From NCBI GenBank assembly GCA_017437045.1, contig JAFSBY010000044.1, forward strand, positions 1 through 64,000: DNA of 64,000 bases, read 5' to 3'. Shown here one piece after another: positions 15,743-25,822 of this stretch. A program made the translations under genes and the position numbers. Each line of letters begins with the position of its first letter. Within the stretch, counting starts at the first letter, position 1. This stretch comes from Alistipes sp. (GTDB lineage Bacteria > Bacteroidota > Bacteroidia > Bacteroidales > Rikenellaceae). The notes under the pieces were generated by a model, which was not told where the DNA came from, made no database searches, and saw nothing but the letters and a program-made list of their open reading frames with translations.

Positions 15743-17737
15743 ATGATGCGTCTGTTCCGAATCTTGATACTGACCCTTCTCGTGGCCTGTGCGACTTCGC
15801 ACGTACGCGCGCAATACAACCGGGATTACTTTTTCTGGGTGGGGCGTCAGTGCATGACGAACAACGACTATCAAGAGGCCATCCGCACCCTCAACACCCT
15901 GCTGCGATTCGACGAGGAGGCCTTCGAGGGCTATTTCTTGCGCGGTATTGCCAAATACAACCTGGACGACCTGCTGGGTGCCGAGGCCGACTTCTCGACC
16001 GCCATACGGCTCAACCCGGTCTATACGCAGGCCTACACCTACCGCGCCATCACCCGTTCGCGGCTGGGCAACTACGACGATGCGTTGCAGGATTTCCGCG
16101 AGGCCATCGAGTTGCGCCCCGACCTGCCCGGTCCCTATTACAGCCGTGGTGTGACGCGCCTGCTGAACCAGCAATTCGAGGAGGCGATCAGCGATTTCGA
16201 TAAATTCATCCGGCAAGAGACCAAGGTGGCCGATGCCTACATTTGTCGCGGATTGAGCTACCTGCATTTGAAGGATACCGTGCGCGCCTACGAGAACTAC
16301 AACACGGCCATCAAGACCAACCGCGAAAGCCCCAACGGCTACAACCGTCGCGGTACGCTCTACATGCAACAACAACGCTTCGAGGAGGCCGAGGCCGACT
16401 TCAACAAGGCAATCACCTGCGATTCGACCTACCTGCTCTCCTTCTTCAACCGTGCACTGGTCTATTCCGACACCCACCGTCCGATGGCCGCATTGGCCGA
16501 TTTCGATCGGGTGATCCAGCTCGACTCGACCAACTCGCTGACCTACTTCAACCGCGCCATGTTGCGCAGCCAGATCGGCGACTACAACCGCGCGCTGGAG
16601 GATTACGACAAGGTGGCCCGCTACTCGCCGAGCAACGTGCTGGTCTACTACAACCGTGCCGGCGTCTATGCCCAGCTGGGTGAGATCGAGAAGGCGGTCG
16701 AGGATTACACCTCGGCCATCGAGCTCTATCCCGATTTTGCCAACGCCTACATCTATCGCGGTCGGTTGCGCATGTTGCTCCGCGACCAAAAGGGTGCCCG
16801 CAGCGACCAGGCTACGGCCCAGAAGAAGATTGCCGCCTATCGGGAACGGTTGAGCGACAGCACCTACTCGATCTATGCCGACACGACCCAACATTTCGAC
16901 AAACTGCTCTCGTTCGACAGCAAGCTGGCGGGCGGGTCGTTTGAGCGCATCACCTCGCGCGCAAGTGGAGCTCGCGACGAGATGCGCATCCTGCCGCTCT
17001 TCAAGTTCACCCTGCAGCAGCCCGATTCGGCCCTGCAACCCAAGACCTACCATCCGAAGCGTCTGGAGGCCTTCTACAACCGGATCGAGAATCCGCTCAT
17101 GACCCTCTCGTGGCAAGACAGCTCGATCGAGGCCGACTCGCTCATGGCCATGGACAAGCGATATGCGCAGGCAATCCATGCGCTGGAACCGCGCTGGGAG
17201 GATCTCTTCCAACGAGGCATGACGCAGGCACTGATCAAGCAATACACGAACTCGGTGAACACCTACACGTCGGCCATCGAGCTCAACCCGTCGAATCCGT
17301 TCCTCTATCTGAACCGCTCGACTACGCGTGCCGAGATGATCGACTTCATCTCCTCGATCGACAACTCCTATCAGCGTATCACGATCGACTCGGATCCGGC
17401 CAACCGTCTGCACAACAACACCAAGCGCACGTACAGCTACGACGAGGCGATTGCCGACCTCAACAAGGTGCTCAAGCTCTTCCCCGACTTCGCCTACGCC
17501 TACTACAACCGCGCTAACCTGATGGCCCTGTCGGGCGATCTGCCGGCGGCCTTTGAGGATTACACGAAGGCCATCGAGCAACATCCGCACTTTGCCGAGG
17601 CCTACTACAACCGAGGAATTATTCAGATCTTCATGAAGGATACGCGCAAAGGCTGTCTCGATCTGTCGAAGGCCGGCGAGCTGGGTATCCAGCAGGCCTA
17701 CGAGCTGCTCAAAGTGCATGCCCCCTTAGGAAATTAA
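15743..17737 (+). CDS. exported TPR-repeat protein
   Basis: 664 aa from the ATG at 15743 (a TTG further upstream is less likely). Signal peptide ends near HVRAQ; the leader contains a Cys but no good lipobox. The mature protein is almost entirely tetratricopeptide repeats, each about 34 aa with the pattern Y.NRG.....G....A..D...AI...P. At least 12 can be counted, in a block at about 45-370 and a second at about 485-660, separated by a linker. TPR arrays are protein-binding scaffolds; the partner is not evident. The downstream gene is a transporter, 25 bp away. Periplasmic location is inferred from the signal. Confidence 0.88.
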   Translation: MMRLFRILILTLLVACATSHVRAQYNRDYFFWVGRQCMTNNDYQEAIRTLNTLLRFDEEAFEGYFLRGIAKYNLDDLLGAEADFSTAIRLNPVYTQAYTYRAITRSRLGNYDDALQDFREAIELRPDLPGPYYSRGVTRLLNQQFEEAISDFDKFIRQETKVADAYICRGLSYLHLKDTVRAYENYNTAIKTNRESPNGYNRRGTLYMQQQRFEEAEADFNKAITCDSTYLLSFFNRALVYSDTHRPMAALADFDRVIQLDSTNSLTYFNRAMLRSQIGDYNRALEDYDKVARYSPSNVLVYYNRAGVYAQLGEIEKAVEDYTSAIELYPDFANAYIYRGRLRMLLRDQKGARSDQATAQKKIAAYRERLSDSTYSIYADTTQHFDKLLSFDSKLAGGSFERITSRASGARDEMRILPLFKFTLQQPDSALQPKTYHPKRLEAFYNRIENPLMTLSWQDSSIEADSLMAMDKRYAQAIHALEPRWEDLFQRGMTQALIKQYTNSVNTYTSAIELNPSNPFLYLNRSTTRAEMIDFISSIDNSYQRITIDSDPANRLHNNTKRTYSYDEAIADLNKVLKLFPDFAYAYYNRANLMALSGDLPAAFEDYTKAIEQHPHFAEAYYNRGIIQIFMKDTRKGCLDLSKAGELGIQQAYELLKVHAPLGN

Positions 17738-17762
17738 CAAACAAATTCAAACTCAAATAATT

Positions 17763-19142
17763 ATGACACAAACCATTACTAAAAAACTAAACGACAAGTG
17801 GTATCTGCGTTGGGCAGCCCTACTGCTTATCTCGTCGATGATGTTCTTCGCCTACATGTTCGTCGATGTCATGTCGCCGCTCATGTCGATGATCGAGTCG
17901 TCGCACAATTGGAACAGTGAGACCTTCGGCACCTATGCCTCGTCGGAGTACTTCCTCAACGTCTTTGTCTTCTTCCTGATTTTTGCCGGCATCATCCTCG
18001 ACAAGATGGGCATCCGCTTCACGGGTCTGCTCTCGAGTGCCTTGATGGTCATCGGTGCCCTGATCAAGCTCTATGCCATCTCAGACTACTTCGTAGGTAC
18101 GGGTCTGGAGGCTTGGCTCAACTCGTGGTGGGTCGAGCTGCCCGCCAGCGCAAAACTCGCATCGCTGGGCTTCATGATCTTTGGTTGCGGCTGTGAGATG
18201 GCCGGTACGACTGTCTCGAAGGCGATTGCCAAGTGGTTCCAGGGCAAGGAGATGGCATTGGCCATGGGTATGGAGATGGCTATCGCCCGTCTGGGTGTCT
18301 TTGCCGTAATGTGGATCTCGCCGCTCATCGCCGAGAAGTATGACATGTCGGTGCTCGCTCCGGTAGCCTTCTGCACGCTGCTGCTGATCATCGGTCTGAT
18401 GAACTACACGATCTTCTCGCTGATGGACAAGCGTTTCGACAAGCAGATTGCCGCCGAGGGCAAGACCACCGAGCAGACCTCGGATGAGGAGTTCCAGCTC
18501 AAGGATCTGGGCAAGATCTTCTCGAGCAAGATGTTCTGGCTCGTGGCTCTGCTGTGCGTGCTCTACTATTCGGCGATCTTCCCCTTCCAGCGTTATGCCC
18601 CCAACTTCTTGGAGACCACGCTGCAGGTCGATGCGACGACGGCTGCCCGTCTGTTTAGCTGTTTCCCGATTTTAGCGATGGTGCTGACCCCCTTCCTGGG
18701 TGCTTTCCTTGATTTGGTGGGTAAAGGAGCGACGATGCTCATGGTGGGTGCTGTCATTATGATCACCTGCCACCTCTCGTTTGCCTTCCTGCTCCCGATC
18801 TACCCCTCGCCGTGGTTGGCTCTGGTGCTGATTGTCACGCTGGGTGTCTCCTTCTCGTTGGTTCCGGCCGCGCTGTGGCCCTCGGTTCCGAAGATCATCG
18901 ACGAGAAGATTCTCGGTTCGGCCTACTGCGTCATCTTCTGGATTCAGAATATCGGTCTGTGTCTGGTGCCGCTGCTGATCGGTAAGGTACTCAACGTCAC
19001 CGGCAGCTATGTGATGCCCATGGTTATCTTCTCGCTCTTTGGCGTCTTGGCCTTCGTCATGAGCCTCTTGCTGCGCATCGAGGATGGCCGCAAGAACTAC
19101 GGTCTTGAAAAGCCGAATATCAAGAAGAAGAAGGAGGAGTAA
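17763..19142 (+). CDS. major facilitator superfamily transporter
   Basis: 459 aa with 12 predicted transmembrane segments in two halves, separated by a charged cytoplasmic loop (about 222-248, EGKTTEQTSDEEFQLKD). The GIILDKMGIRFTG loop between helices 2 and 3 is the MFS signature (G-x-x-x-D-x-x-G-x-R). Overall pattern resembles MFSD1-like carriers common in Bacteroidota; substrate cannot be told from the sequence. The C-terminus is Lys/Glu-rich (IKKKKEE). Last gene of the era unit, closed by a bidirectional terminator at 19167. Confidence 0.88.
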   Translation: MTQTITKKLNDKWYLRWAALLLISSMMFFAYMFVDVMSPLMSMIESSHNWNSETFGTYASSEYFLNVFVFFLIFAGIILDKMGIRFTGLLSSALMVIGALIKLYAISDYFVGTGLEAWLNSWWVELPASAKLASLGFMIFGCGCEMAGTTVSKAIAKWFQGKEMALAMGMEMAIARLGVFAVMWISPLIAEKYDMSVLAPVAFCTLLLIIGLMNYTIFSLMDKRFDKQIAAEGKTTEQTSDEEFQLKDLGKIFSSKMFWLVALLCVLYYSAIFPFQRYAPNFLETTLQVDATTAARLFSCFPILAMVLTPFLGAFLDLVGKGATMLMVGAVIMITCHLSFAFLLPIYPSPWLALVLIVTLGVSFSLVPAALWPSVPKIIDEKILGSAYCVIFWIQNIGLCLVPLLIGKVLNVTGSYVMPMVIFSLFGVLAFVMSLLLRIEDGRKNYGLEKPNIKKKKEE

Positions 19143-19166
19143 TCACAAAAGAGTTCCACAAAACAA

Positions 19167-19200
19167 GAGGAGTTTTCCCGCGTGGAAAACTCCTCTTTTT
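19167..19200. terminator. bidirectional terminator
   Basis: GAGGAGTTTTCC (19167-19178) pairs perfectly with GGAAAACTCCTC (19184-19195), then T5. Lies between the convergent MFS and GT4 genes. Confidence 0.88.
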
Positions 19201-19203
19201 ATG

Positions 19204-20337
19204 TTATAGCATGCGATAGACTTTCATCAACTGCCCGCACATCTCCTCCCACGAAAACCGTTCCCGCTCGATCAGGCAATTTCGGTGGAATCGCTCCAGC
19301 GTATCGCCCTGCCAGATCTGCTCGATCTTCTCGGCAATCGATTCGGGCGTTGGCTGACACAAATAGCCCACTCGCCCGTCGGGGACAATCTCGCTCAAGC
19401 CTCCCACATCGGTCACCACCATCGGGGTGGCAAATTGATAGGCAATCTGCGTCACACCGCTCTGTGTAGCCGAGCGATAGGGCAACACCACGAAATCAGC
19501 GGCTGAGAAATAGGCCGCCACCTGGCGATCTGCAATGAAGCGGTCGTGCAGGATCACCTCCTGCTCCAGCCCCTGCTCGGCAAGCAACCGATGGTAGGGT
19601 TTCGGATCGGTATAGAACTCCCCCGCCACGATCAACTTACGCCCTGCGGTCTTTCCTGCACGGCGCATAGCACCCCACGCCTGCAAGAGCAGGTCGAGCC
19701 CTTTATAGTCGCGGATAAGGCCAAAGAAGAGGGCATAGCGCGTCGCCGGATCGAGCGCGAGGGCTGCACAAGCCTCCTCACGGGGGATGCGTTCGCCGAA
19801 GTTCTCAAAGCGCGGATGGGGCGAGAAGAGAGCCGGAGCCGCGGTGTAGGCACGCAACTGACGACCCACCTCATCAGACATATAGACAAAGCCGTCGACC
19901 GAACGCAGGAAATAGCGATTGAAGGGGCGGTCGATCAGGTGGTGTTCGTGTGGCTCGACATTGTCGATCTGACAAAGCACCTTCGTATGGCCATTCTTAC
20001 GCGCCAAGCGGGCAATCGCCCCAAAGCAGGGGGCCATGAAGGGGGTCCAATACTTCAACAGAATGAAGTCGGGACGCTCACGGCGCAACATACGCCCTAC
20101 GCGCCACCAATTGAAGGGGTTGATGGTCGAGACCTCACGACGAATGGTCAGGTCCTCGGGGACCGGTGTGGAGACCGTCTGGCTCTTACCCGGAAAGAGC
20201 AACGAGGGGTACTGCAACGTAAAGGTACAGAGATCCACCTCATGGCCATCGCGCTGATAGAGCCGAGCCATGGTCTGCATAATCGAAGCTAAACCGCCCC
20301 GATAAGGGTGTGCCGGACCGAGAATCGTGATTTTCAT
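19204..20337 (-). CDS. glycosyltransferase family 4
   Basis: 377 aa, GT-B fold. N-terminal Rossmann domain begins with ILGPAHPYRGGLASIMQTMARLY (Gly-rich loop of GT4 enzymes). The C-terminal nucleotide-sugar domain has ALFFGLIRDYKGLDLLLQAW, KLIVAGEFY, and the region VLPYRSATQSGVTQIAYQFATPMVVTDVGGLSEIV, the usual E/Q-x7-E type donor-binding stretch. Probably transfers a sugar during surface polysaccharide or glycolipid synthesis; donor and acceptor unknown. It stands alone rather than in a polysaccharide cluster. Its -7 box ends only 4 nt before the ATG, so the mRNA may be leaderless. Confidence 0.88.
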   Translation of the reverse strand: MKITILGPAHPYRGGLASIMQTMARLYQRDGHEVDLCTFTLQYPSLLFPGKSQTVSTPVPEDLTIRREVSTINPFNWWRVGRMLRRERPDFILLKYWTPFMAPCFGAIARLARKNGHTKVLCQIDNVEPHEHHLIDRPFNRYFLRSVDGFVYMSDEVGRQLRAYTAAPALFSPHPRFENFGERIPREEACAALALDPATRYALFFGLIRDYKGLDLLLQAWGAMRRAGKTAGRKLIVAGEFYTDPKPYHRLLAEQGLEQEVILHDRFIADRQVAAYFSAADFVVLPYRSATQSGVTQIAYQFATPMVVTDVGGLSEIVPDGRVGYLCQPTPESIAEKIEQIWQGDTLERFHRNCLIERERFSWEEMCGQLMKVYRML

Positions 20338-20341
20338 ACTT

Positions 20342-20349
20342 CAAAGATA
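20342..20349 (-). promoter_or_regulatory. -7 box abutting the GT4 start codon
   Basis: TATCTTTG on the minus strand, with its last base 5 nt from the A of the ATG at 20337. Transcription would begin at or next to the start codon. No -33 box at proper spacing. Confidence 0.45.
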
Positions 20350-20462
20350 CAAAAAAAGCAAAACTTCGGCATCATCTATGCTTTTTTTCTCATCCAATAA
20401 ACATAAATCATGCAGGTCCATCCGAAAAGAACAGTTCCAGAAACGAAAAAAACGTTCTCAAA

Positions 20463-20494
20463 TTTGCGAAAATCACACCTTTCCTATACTTTTG
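20463..20494 (+). promoter_or_regulatory. promoter of the LtaS-like gene
   Basis: TTTG (20463-20466), a 20-nt spacer, TACTTTTG (20487-20494). Predicts a leader of about 90 nt before the ATG at 20588. Confidence 0.65.
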
Positions 20495-20587
20495 CATACC
20501 TTTTCGGCCACGCCACCCTGCCCCTCTTTCAGGAAATCGACACTGCGGTGTTTGGCTAAAAGTCTTTGACACAACGCTAAAAACATC

Positions 20588-22642
20588 ATGAAAAACGCAA
20601 CCAATCGCATTTGGGGCGTACTCGGACGATTGATCCTTCTCACCCTACTGGCAGGACTCGTTTTACGCATTGTCCTACTCTTCAACGAACAGACCCTCTC
20701 GTTGGATTTCACCGCCTTGGAGTGGATCACGATCTACCTCGTCGGGGCCGTCAATGACCTCTGTGTAGCCCTATTAGCCGGACTGCCGTTGTGGCTCTGG
20801 ATGGTGACCACGACCGACCGCAAGTACCGCAGTCCGTGGGGGTGGATCACCCTCTCGGTGCTCGTCGCAGCCCTCTGCTACGTGCTCTTCTTCGATTCGA
20901 TCTTCTCGCAATATAGCGGAGCCGCCCGCCGCATTGCGACCGCCATGTTGGCCTATTGGGCCGGTAGCTACGCCCTGCGCCTTTTTATACCCCGGATCCG
21001 CCCCTATTGGACGCGGATGTGGTTCTTCCTGCTGACGACGATCTACGTGGGAGCCATCCTCTTCAATGTCGTCAGCGAATACCTCTTCTGGAATGAGTTT
21101 GGCGTGCGTTACAACTTCATTGCAGTCGATTATTTGGTCTATACCCACGAGGTGATCGGCAACATCGTGGAGTCCTACCCGATCTTCCCGATTCTGGCCG
21201 GTTGGCTCGTGCTGACGCTCGTGGTGCGGGAGCTGCTCTTCCGTTCCTATCGCCAAAGTGAGCAACTATTCTATGCTGCCGGATGGCGCAAATATGTAGC
21301 CACGCTATATCCGCTGTTAGTGATCGCCGCCGTGGGTCTGCTTCAGCTGACCACACCCCTGCAGCAGAGCAAAAACACCTACGCCAACGAGTTGCAAGCC
21401 AACGGACTGCAACGATTCTACGACGCATTCCGCAAAAACGAGTTGGACTACCGCCAATTCTACCCTACCTGCCCCGAGCAGGAGGTGAGCGACTATCTAT
21501 GTCGCGTCTATGGCTCCGAGCAGGGAGTACTGCGGACCGTGCAAGGCGTCACGCCACAAGAGCCGACCGCAAAGCCCTACAACATCGTGCTCATCACGCT
21601 CGAAAGCATGAGTGCATCCTACATGGCCCATTTTGGTAACACCAAACGACTCACCCCGACCCTCGACTCGCTCTACACCTGTGGCTTGGCCTTCGATCGG
21701 CTCTACGCAACGGGCAACCGCACGGTACGCGGTTTGGAGGCTGTGACCCTTTCGATGCCCCCCTGCCCGGGTCAGAGCATCATCAAACGCCGCGACAACA
21801 CCTCGTGCACGACAATCGGCGAGTTGCTGGCCGCTAAGGGCTATGATGTCACCTATTTCTACGGTGGCAACAGCTATTTCGACAACATGCGCTCGTTCTT
21901 TGGCGGGAACGGCTACCGCATCATTGACCAGACCACCTACACCGACGAGGAGATCACCTTCGCCAACATTTGGGGTGTGTGCGATGAGGATTGCTACCGC
22001 AAGGCCGTTCGCACGCTCGATACGCTGGCAACCACCTCCCGACCCTTCTTTGCCCACATCATGTCGGTCAGCAACCACCGTCCCTTCACCTATCCGGCCG
22101 GACGCATCTCGATCCCGCACGACAGCCGTTCGCGCGAAGGGGGTGTCATGTACAGCGACTACGCCCTCGGCGAGTTTATGCGGGCTGCCCGCCAGACCGA
22201 TTGGTTCGATCGCACGATCTTCCTCATTACGGCCGACCATTGCGCGTCGAGTGCTGGTGCGGTCGATATTCCGCTCGACAAATACCACATTCCGGCCGTC
22301 ATCGTGGCTCCGGGGTTGGTGGAGCCGCGCATCGAATCGCGCATCGTCTCACAGATCGACCTCATGCCTACGCTGCTTTCGCTCATCGGCTTGAGCTACG
22401 AATCGCCCTTCTACGGACGGAGCATTCTGGAGCCCGATTTCACGGAACGAGCCTTTGTGGCCACCTACCAAGATTTGGGCTACATCGAGGGGGACCGGCT
22501 GACCATCCTCTCGCCCGTACGTCGCGTAGCGCAATACCGGCTCACCCCCACGGCCGAGGATCCCCACCGCATGGAGGCCGTCCAACAGATCGACAGCCTG
22601 GCTTTGCAACATGCCATTGCCTATTACCAGGGATCGAATTAG
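20588..22642 (+). CDS. LtaS-like membrane sulfatase-fold phosphoglycerol transferase
   Basis: 684 aa. Five or so N-terminal transmembrane helices (residues 10-255) precede a periplasmic alkaline-phosphatase/sulfatase domain from about 330: NIVLITLESMSA (metal-binding Glu), the ATGNRTVRGLEAV segment with a Thr in the nucleophile position, GVCDEDCYRKA, and ITADHCAS (Asp-His metal ligands). Relatives transfer phosphoglycerol or phosphoethanolamine to lipids or glycans (LtaS, MdoB, OpgB types). In a Gram-negative bacterium, modification of a periplasmic glycan or a lipid is more likely than lipoteichoic acid synthesis; that is inference. Monocistronic, with its own promoter and a bidirectional terminator. 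Confidence 0.87.
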   Translation: MKNATNRIWGVLGRLILLTLLAGLVLRIVLLFNEQTLSLDFTALEWITIYLVGAVNDLCVALLAGLPLWLWMVTTTDRKYRSPWGWITLSVLVAALCYVLFFDSIFSQYSGAARRIATAMLAYWAGSYALRLFIPRIRPYWTRMWFFLLTTIYVGAILFNVVSEYLFWNEFGVRYNFIAVDYLVYTHEVIGNIVESYPIFPILAGWLVLTLVVRELLFRSYRQSEQLFYAAGWRKYVATLYPLLVIAAVGLLQLTTPLQQSKNTYANELQANGLQRFYDAFRKNELDYRQFYPTCPEQEVSDYLCRVYGSEQGVLRTVQGVTPQEPTAKPYNIVLITLESMSASYMAHFGNTKRLTPTLDSLYTCGLAFDRLYATGNRTVRGLEAVTLSMPPCPGQSIIKRRDNTSCTTIGELLAAKGYDVTYFYGGNSYFDNMRSFFGGNGYRIIDQTTYTDEEITFANIWGVCDEDCYRKAVRTLDTLATTSRPFFAHIMSVSNHRPFTYPAGRISIPHDSRSREGGVMYSDYALGEFMRAARQTDWFDRTIFLITADHCASSAGAVDIPLDKYHIPAVIVAPGLVEPRIESRIVSQIDLMPTLLSLIGLSYESPFYGRSILEPDFTERAFVATYQDLGYIEGDRLTILSPVRRVAQYRLTPTAEDPHRMEAVQQIDSLALQHAIAYYQGSN

Positions 22643-22663
22643 GAGCCGTCGGATATCGGCATA

Positions 22664-22709
22664 AAAAGAGGGGCTGTCGCAACCATATTGTTGGACAGCC
22701 CCTTCTTAT
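22664..22709. terminator. bidirectional terminator hairpin, family member 1
   Basis: GGGGCTGTC (22670-22678) pairs with GACAGCCCC (22694-22702), extended by CAAC/GTTG and outer A/T pairs. Shares its core with the hairpin at 27505-27550. Between convergent genes. Confidence 0.8.
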
Positions 22710-22725
22710 TGAAAGTCGTAGACGA

Positions 22726-25563
22726 TTACTTCGCGGGTGCCTCCACAGGACGCATCATCACCTTAATCTGATTCTTATTCTCCAGAATCATGCGGGCAAA
22801 GGCCTTCACGTCATCGTAGGTCATCGCCTTCACAGCAGCCTCGTAATCGGCCAGATAGTCCAGACCCTGCGTCTGCTTCAGGCTGATGTACTGCATCCAG
22901 CTGTTGTTCTGCTCCAAGCTGCTCTTCCAGCTCTTGAGCAGGAACTCACGCGTCTTCTCAATGTCATCGGCCTTCGGGCCCTCGGATGCGATCGTCTCGA
23001 TCTCCTTGATGATGATCTGGCACAACTCATCGGCCATCTGCTCGTTCGTGTCGAAGGCAATATTCATCGTATAGGTCGGCGTGGGCAGATCCGAAATCGA
23101 GCCCCATACCTGCACACCATAGGTACCACCCTTCTCCTCGCGGATCGACTGCAGATAGCGCGAATTCAGAGCCTGCGTCAGATAGAGCATCGCCAGGCGG
23201 TTCTGGGTCGTGTTCTCCACCGCATCCGAGAAGATATAGCGCACCGAAACCTTCGGCTGCTGCATCTCGGTGCGGAACGTCTCATCGACCGTACCCGCTA
23301 CATAGCCACTCTTGTCATCAATGGCCTGCATCGGCTTCTTGGCCGTAGGCAGCGAACCGATATACTTCTCCACCAGCGGGCGCAGCGTCTCCAGATCAAC
23401 ATTACCGACGATCATAAAGGTAAAGCTGTTGGCCGAGGGGAAGAGCTTGCGATAGATCGGCTCCAGATCGGCAAACTGATAGCGTGCTACGATCTCCTTC
23501 GAGAGCTCCTGACGACGCGGATTGTGGCCATAGGCGATATCGGTCGTCATCTTCTGCATCAGGTAGTCGGGGTTCTTCTCCAGATTCTCCAGCTGGGCAC
23601 CCACCATCTTCATCACCGTGTTGTAATCACCCTCGTCGAAACGCGGCTGGGCAAACTGCAACCATACGAGTTGCAGAATCGTCTCCATATCCTTGGGCGA
23701 GCCACCGGCTACGAGCTGACTGCGGTAGGGGCTTACACCCACATTCACACGCGCCGTCACACCCGAAAGCTGCTTCTTGAGCTCCGTAGCCGAGAACTTA
23801 CCGACACCCGACATCTGGCAAACAGCCGGCAGCAGGTCGGCATAGATGATCTCCTCGTTCGTGAGCACCGAGCTACCACCCTCGGCCGTAGCCATGAGCT
23901 GCACCTCGTCGGCCTTGAAGGTCGTCGGCTTAACCACCACCTTCACACCATTCTTGAGCTCCCAGGTCGTCGTGCCATAGGCTTCGTCCACGCTCATCTT
24001 CTTCACGGGCGACCCGGCCAGCACCGTACCCTCGGCGATGAGCGGCTCCTTGACTACGTCGTCCTGATAAGGCTCAATCTCACGCTGGGCCACAGCTGCG
24101 CGGATAGCCAGGATCTCGGCCTCGGTCGGAACAGCCACACCCTCCTTCTCGGGGGCATTGACAATGATCACCTGGTTCTTATCCGTGATCACCTGCTTGG
24201 CCAGCATATTCACGACATCGACATTGAGCTGCTTGATGAGCGCGCTGTCCAGCTGCCACTCGGTCTCGGCATCGAGCAGGGGCATATTCTTGCGAGCGGC
24301 ACGCAAGCAACGCTGCACATAGTAGGCATTCGTCTGGTCGTTGCGGTTCGTGTAACCACGCTCGGCCGAGCGCAACAGATCGTTCTGTGCACGCTCAAAC
24401 TCACCCTGCGTGAAGCCATGACGACGGATGCGCTCCATCTCGACGAAGGCAGCCTCGATACCGCGAGCCAGCTTACCATCCTGCGTAGCCACACCAACAG
24501 CCGTAGCATGGAGCGTCGGGATGATACCAATCACATCGCCCGTCTGCAACGAACCACCGATGAAGGGAGCATCGGCCTGCATCGAGATCTCCTCCAAGCG
24601 GGCATTGGCCATATCCGAAATGAAGTGCGAGAGCAGCGTCTGCACCTCACCGGCCATCGTGTTGTTCAGCTGTTCGGGGATCGCAGCACGCTTGATGAAG
24701 ATCTGTGCCTGCGTACCAGTCATCTCCGGATCAGTATAGATCGAGACGATCGGCTCCTCGTTGTCGGGTACCGTGATCACGGCCTTCTGGGCTGCATCGG
24801 CCGGCGAAGCGGGGATGTCGCTCATCAAGGTCTTGAGCTTCGACTCGACGCTATCGACATCAATGTCACCTACGATGACAATCGACTGCAACTCGGGACG
24901 ATACCACTTGGCATAGAAGTCGCCCAGATCGCTATACTTGAAGCTCTCCAGACCCTCCAAATAGCCAATCAGGTTGCGCTCTGCATAGCGCGTACCCTTA
25001 CCCAGGGCCTGCAACATCTTCATCGTAGCACGCCACTGTGCGCCGTCGCGCGTACGCAACTCCTCCTTGATCACACCGCGCTCCGAGTCGATCTCGGTGG
25101 GCTGCAGGGCGATGAAGTGCGACCAGTCGTGCAGAATGAGCATCGCCGAGTCGATGATACCCTCGCGGGTGGTCGGCACGGCCGAAATATTGTAGCAGGT
25201 CTCATCCCACGAGGTGTAGGCATTCAGGTTGGCACCGAACTTCACACCGATCGTCTCCAGATACTCGATCAGCTGCTTACCCGGCAGGTTTTTCGTGCCG
25301 TTGAAGGCCATGTGCTCCAAGAAGTGAGCCAGACCCTGCTGATTCTCCTCCTCCTGAATAGCTCCTACGTGGTGCAGGATGTAGAAATCGGCCTGCTTCT
25401 TCGGCTTCTCGTTGTGACGAATGTAATAGGTCATGCCGTTCTCCAACGTGCCTGTACGCACGGCAGGATCCACGGGCAGGGGCTGCAGCATCGGGTTACC
25501 CGGCTGCGCCATCGCACCGACTGCCAACAGCAGTGATGCGAGCCATAAAGTGATTTTTTTCAT
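22726..25563 (-). CDS. exported M16 family zinc metallopeptidase
   Basis: 945 aa from the Met at 25563; upstream in-frame codons run through the neighbouring regulator gene and are rejected. Signal peptide ends near VGAMAQ. Two M16 repeats: the N-terminal one is active, with inverted zinc motif HFLEHMAFNGT (H-x-x-E-H near residues 78-82) and a distal Glu in ERGVIKEEL; the C-terminal half (from about 500) is the non-catalytic partner. Pitrilysin/insulinase-type enzymes degrade peptides in the periplasm or at the outer membrane. Preceded by the XRE/DUF2975 pair, 40 bp downstream of the XRE stop, so it may be read from the same transcript. Confidence 0.93.
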   Translation of the reverse strand: MKKITLWLASLLLAVGAMAQPGNPMLQPLPVDPAVRTGTLENGMTYYIRHNEKPKKQADFYILHHVGAIQEEENQQGLAHFLEHMAFNGTKNLPGKQLIEYLETIGVKFGANLNAYTSWDETCYNISAVPTTREGIIDSAMLILHDWSHFIALQPTEIDSERGVIKEELRTRDGAQWRATMKMLQALGKGTRYAERNLIGYLEGLESFKYSDLGDFYAKWYRPELQSIVIVGDIDVDSVESKLKTLMSDIPASPADAAQKAVITVPDNEEPIVSIYTDPEMTGTQAQIFIKRAAIPEQLNNTMAGEVQTLLSHFISDMANARLEEISMQADAPFIGGSLQTGDVIGIIPTLHATAVGVATQDGKLARGIEAAFVEMERIRRHGFTQGEFERAQNDLLRSAERGYTNRNDQTNAYYVQRCLRAARKNMPLLDAETEWQLDSALIKQLNVDVVNMLAKQVITDKNQVIIVNAPEKEGVAVPTEAEILAIRAAVAQREIEPYQDDVVKEPLIAEGTVLAGSPVKKMSVDEAYGTTTWELKNGVKVVVKPTTFKADEVQLMATAEGGSSVLTNEEIIYADLLPAVCQMSGVGKFSATELKKQLSGVTARVNVGVSPYRSQLVAGGSPKDMETILQLVWLQFAQPRFDEGDYNTVMKMVGAQLENLEKNPDYLMQKMTTDIAYGHNPRRQELSKEIVARYQFADLEPIYRKLFPSANSFTFMIVGNVDLETLRPLVEKYIGSLPTAKKPMQAIDDKSGYVAGTVDETFRTEMQQPKVSVRYIFSDAVENTTQNRLAMLYLTQALNSRYLQSIREEKGGTYGVQVWGSISDLPTPTYTMNIAFDTNEQMADELCQIIIKEIETIASEGPKADDIEKTREFLLKSWKSSLEQNNSWMQYISLKQTQGLDYLADYEAAVKAMTYDDVKAFARMILENKNQIKVMMRPVEAPAK

Positions 25564-25603
25564 ACGATTAAAAAAAAGTAAAAGTAATTTTATATGTGCT
25601 GTT

Positions 25604-25816
25604 TTATTCCTCATCGGGACGATACTCGATAATATCGCCCGGCTGACAATCCAATTCACGGCAAATGGCCTCGAGGGTCGAAAAACGGATCGCCTTCGCC
25701 TTGCCGGTCTTGAGAATCGAGAGGTTGGCAGGCGTAATCTGCACCCGTTCGGCCAACGTGCCGAGTTGCATCTTGCGCTTGGCCATCATGACGTCGATGT
25801 TGATAATTATGGCCAT
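25604..25816 (-). CDS. XRE-family transcriptional regulator (YozG-like)
   Basis: 70 aa, a single Cro/C1-type helix-turn-helix (TLAERVQITPANLSILKTG is the HTH; FSTLEAICRELDCQPGDIIEY is the C-terminal part). The start MAIIINID is the usual one for this family. It is typically encoded beside DUF2975 membrane proteins, as here (60 bp away, same strand), and probably autoregulates the pair. A run of nine G lies 6 nt before the ATG, in the place of the ribosome-binding site; see the separate entry. Confidence 0.9.
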   Translation of the reverse strand: MAIIINIDVMMAKRKMQLGTLAERVQITPANLSILKTGKAKAIRFSTLEAICRELDCQPGDIIEYRPDEE

Positions 25817-25822
25817 GACCTA

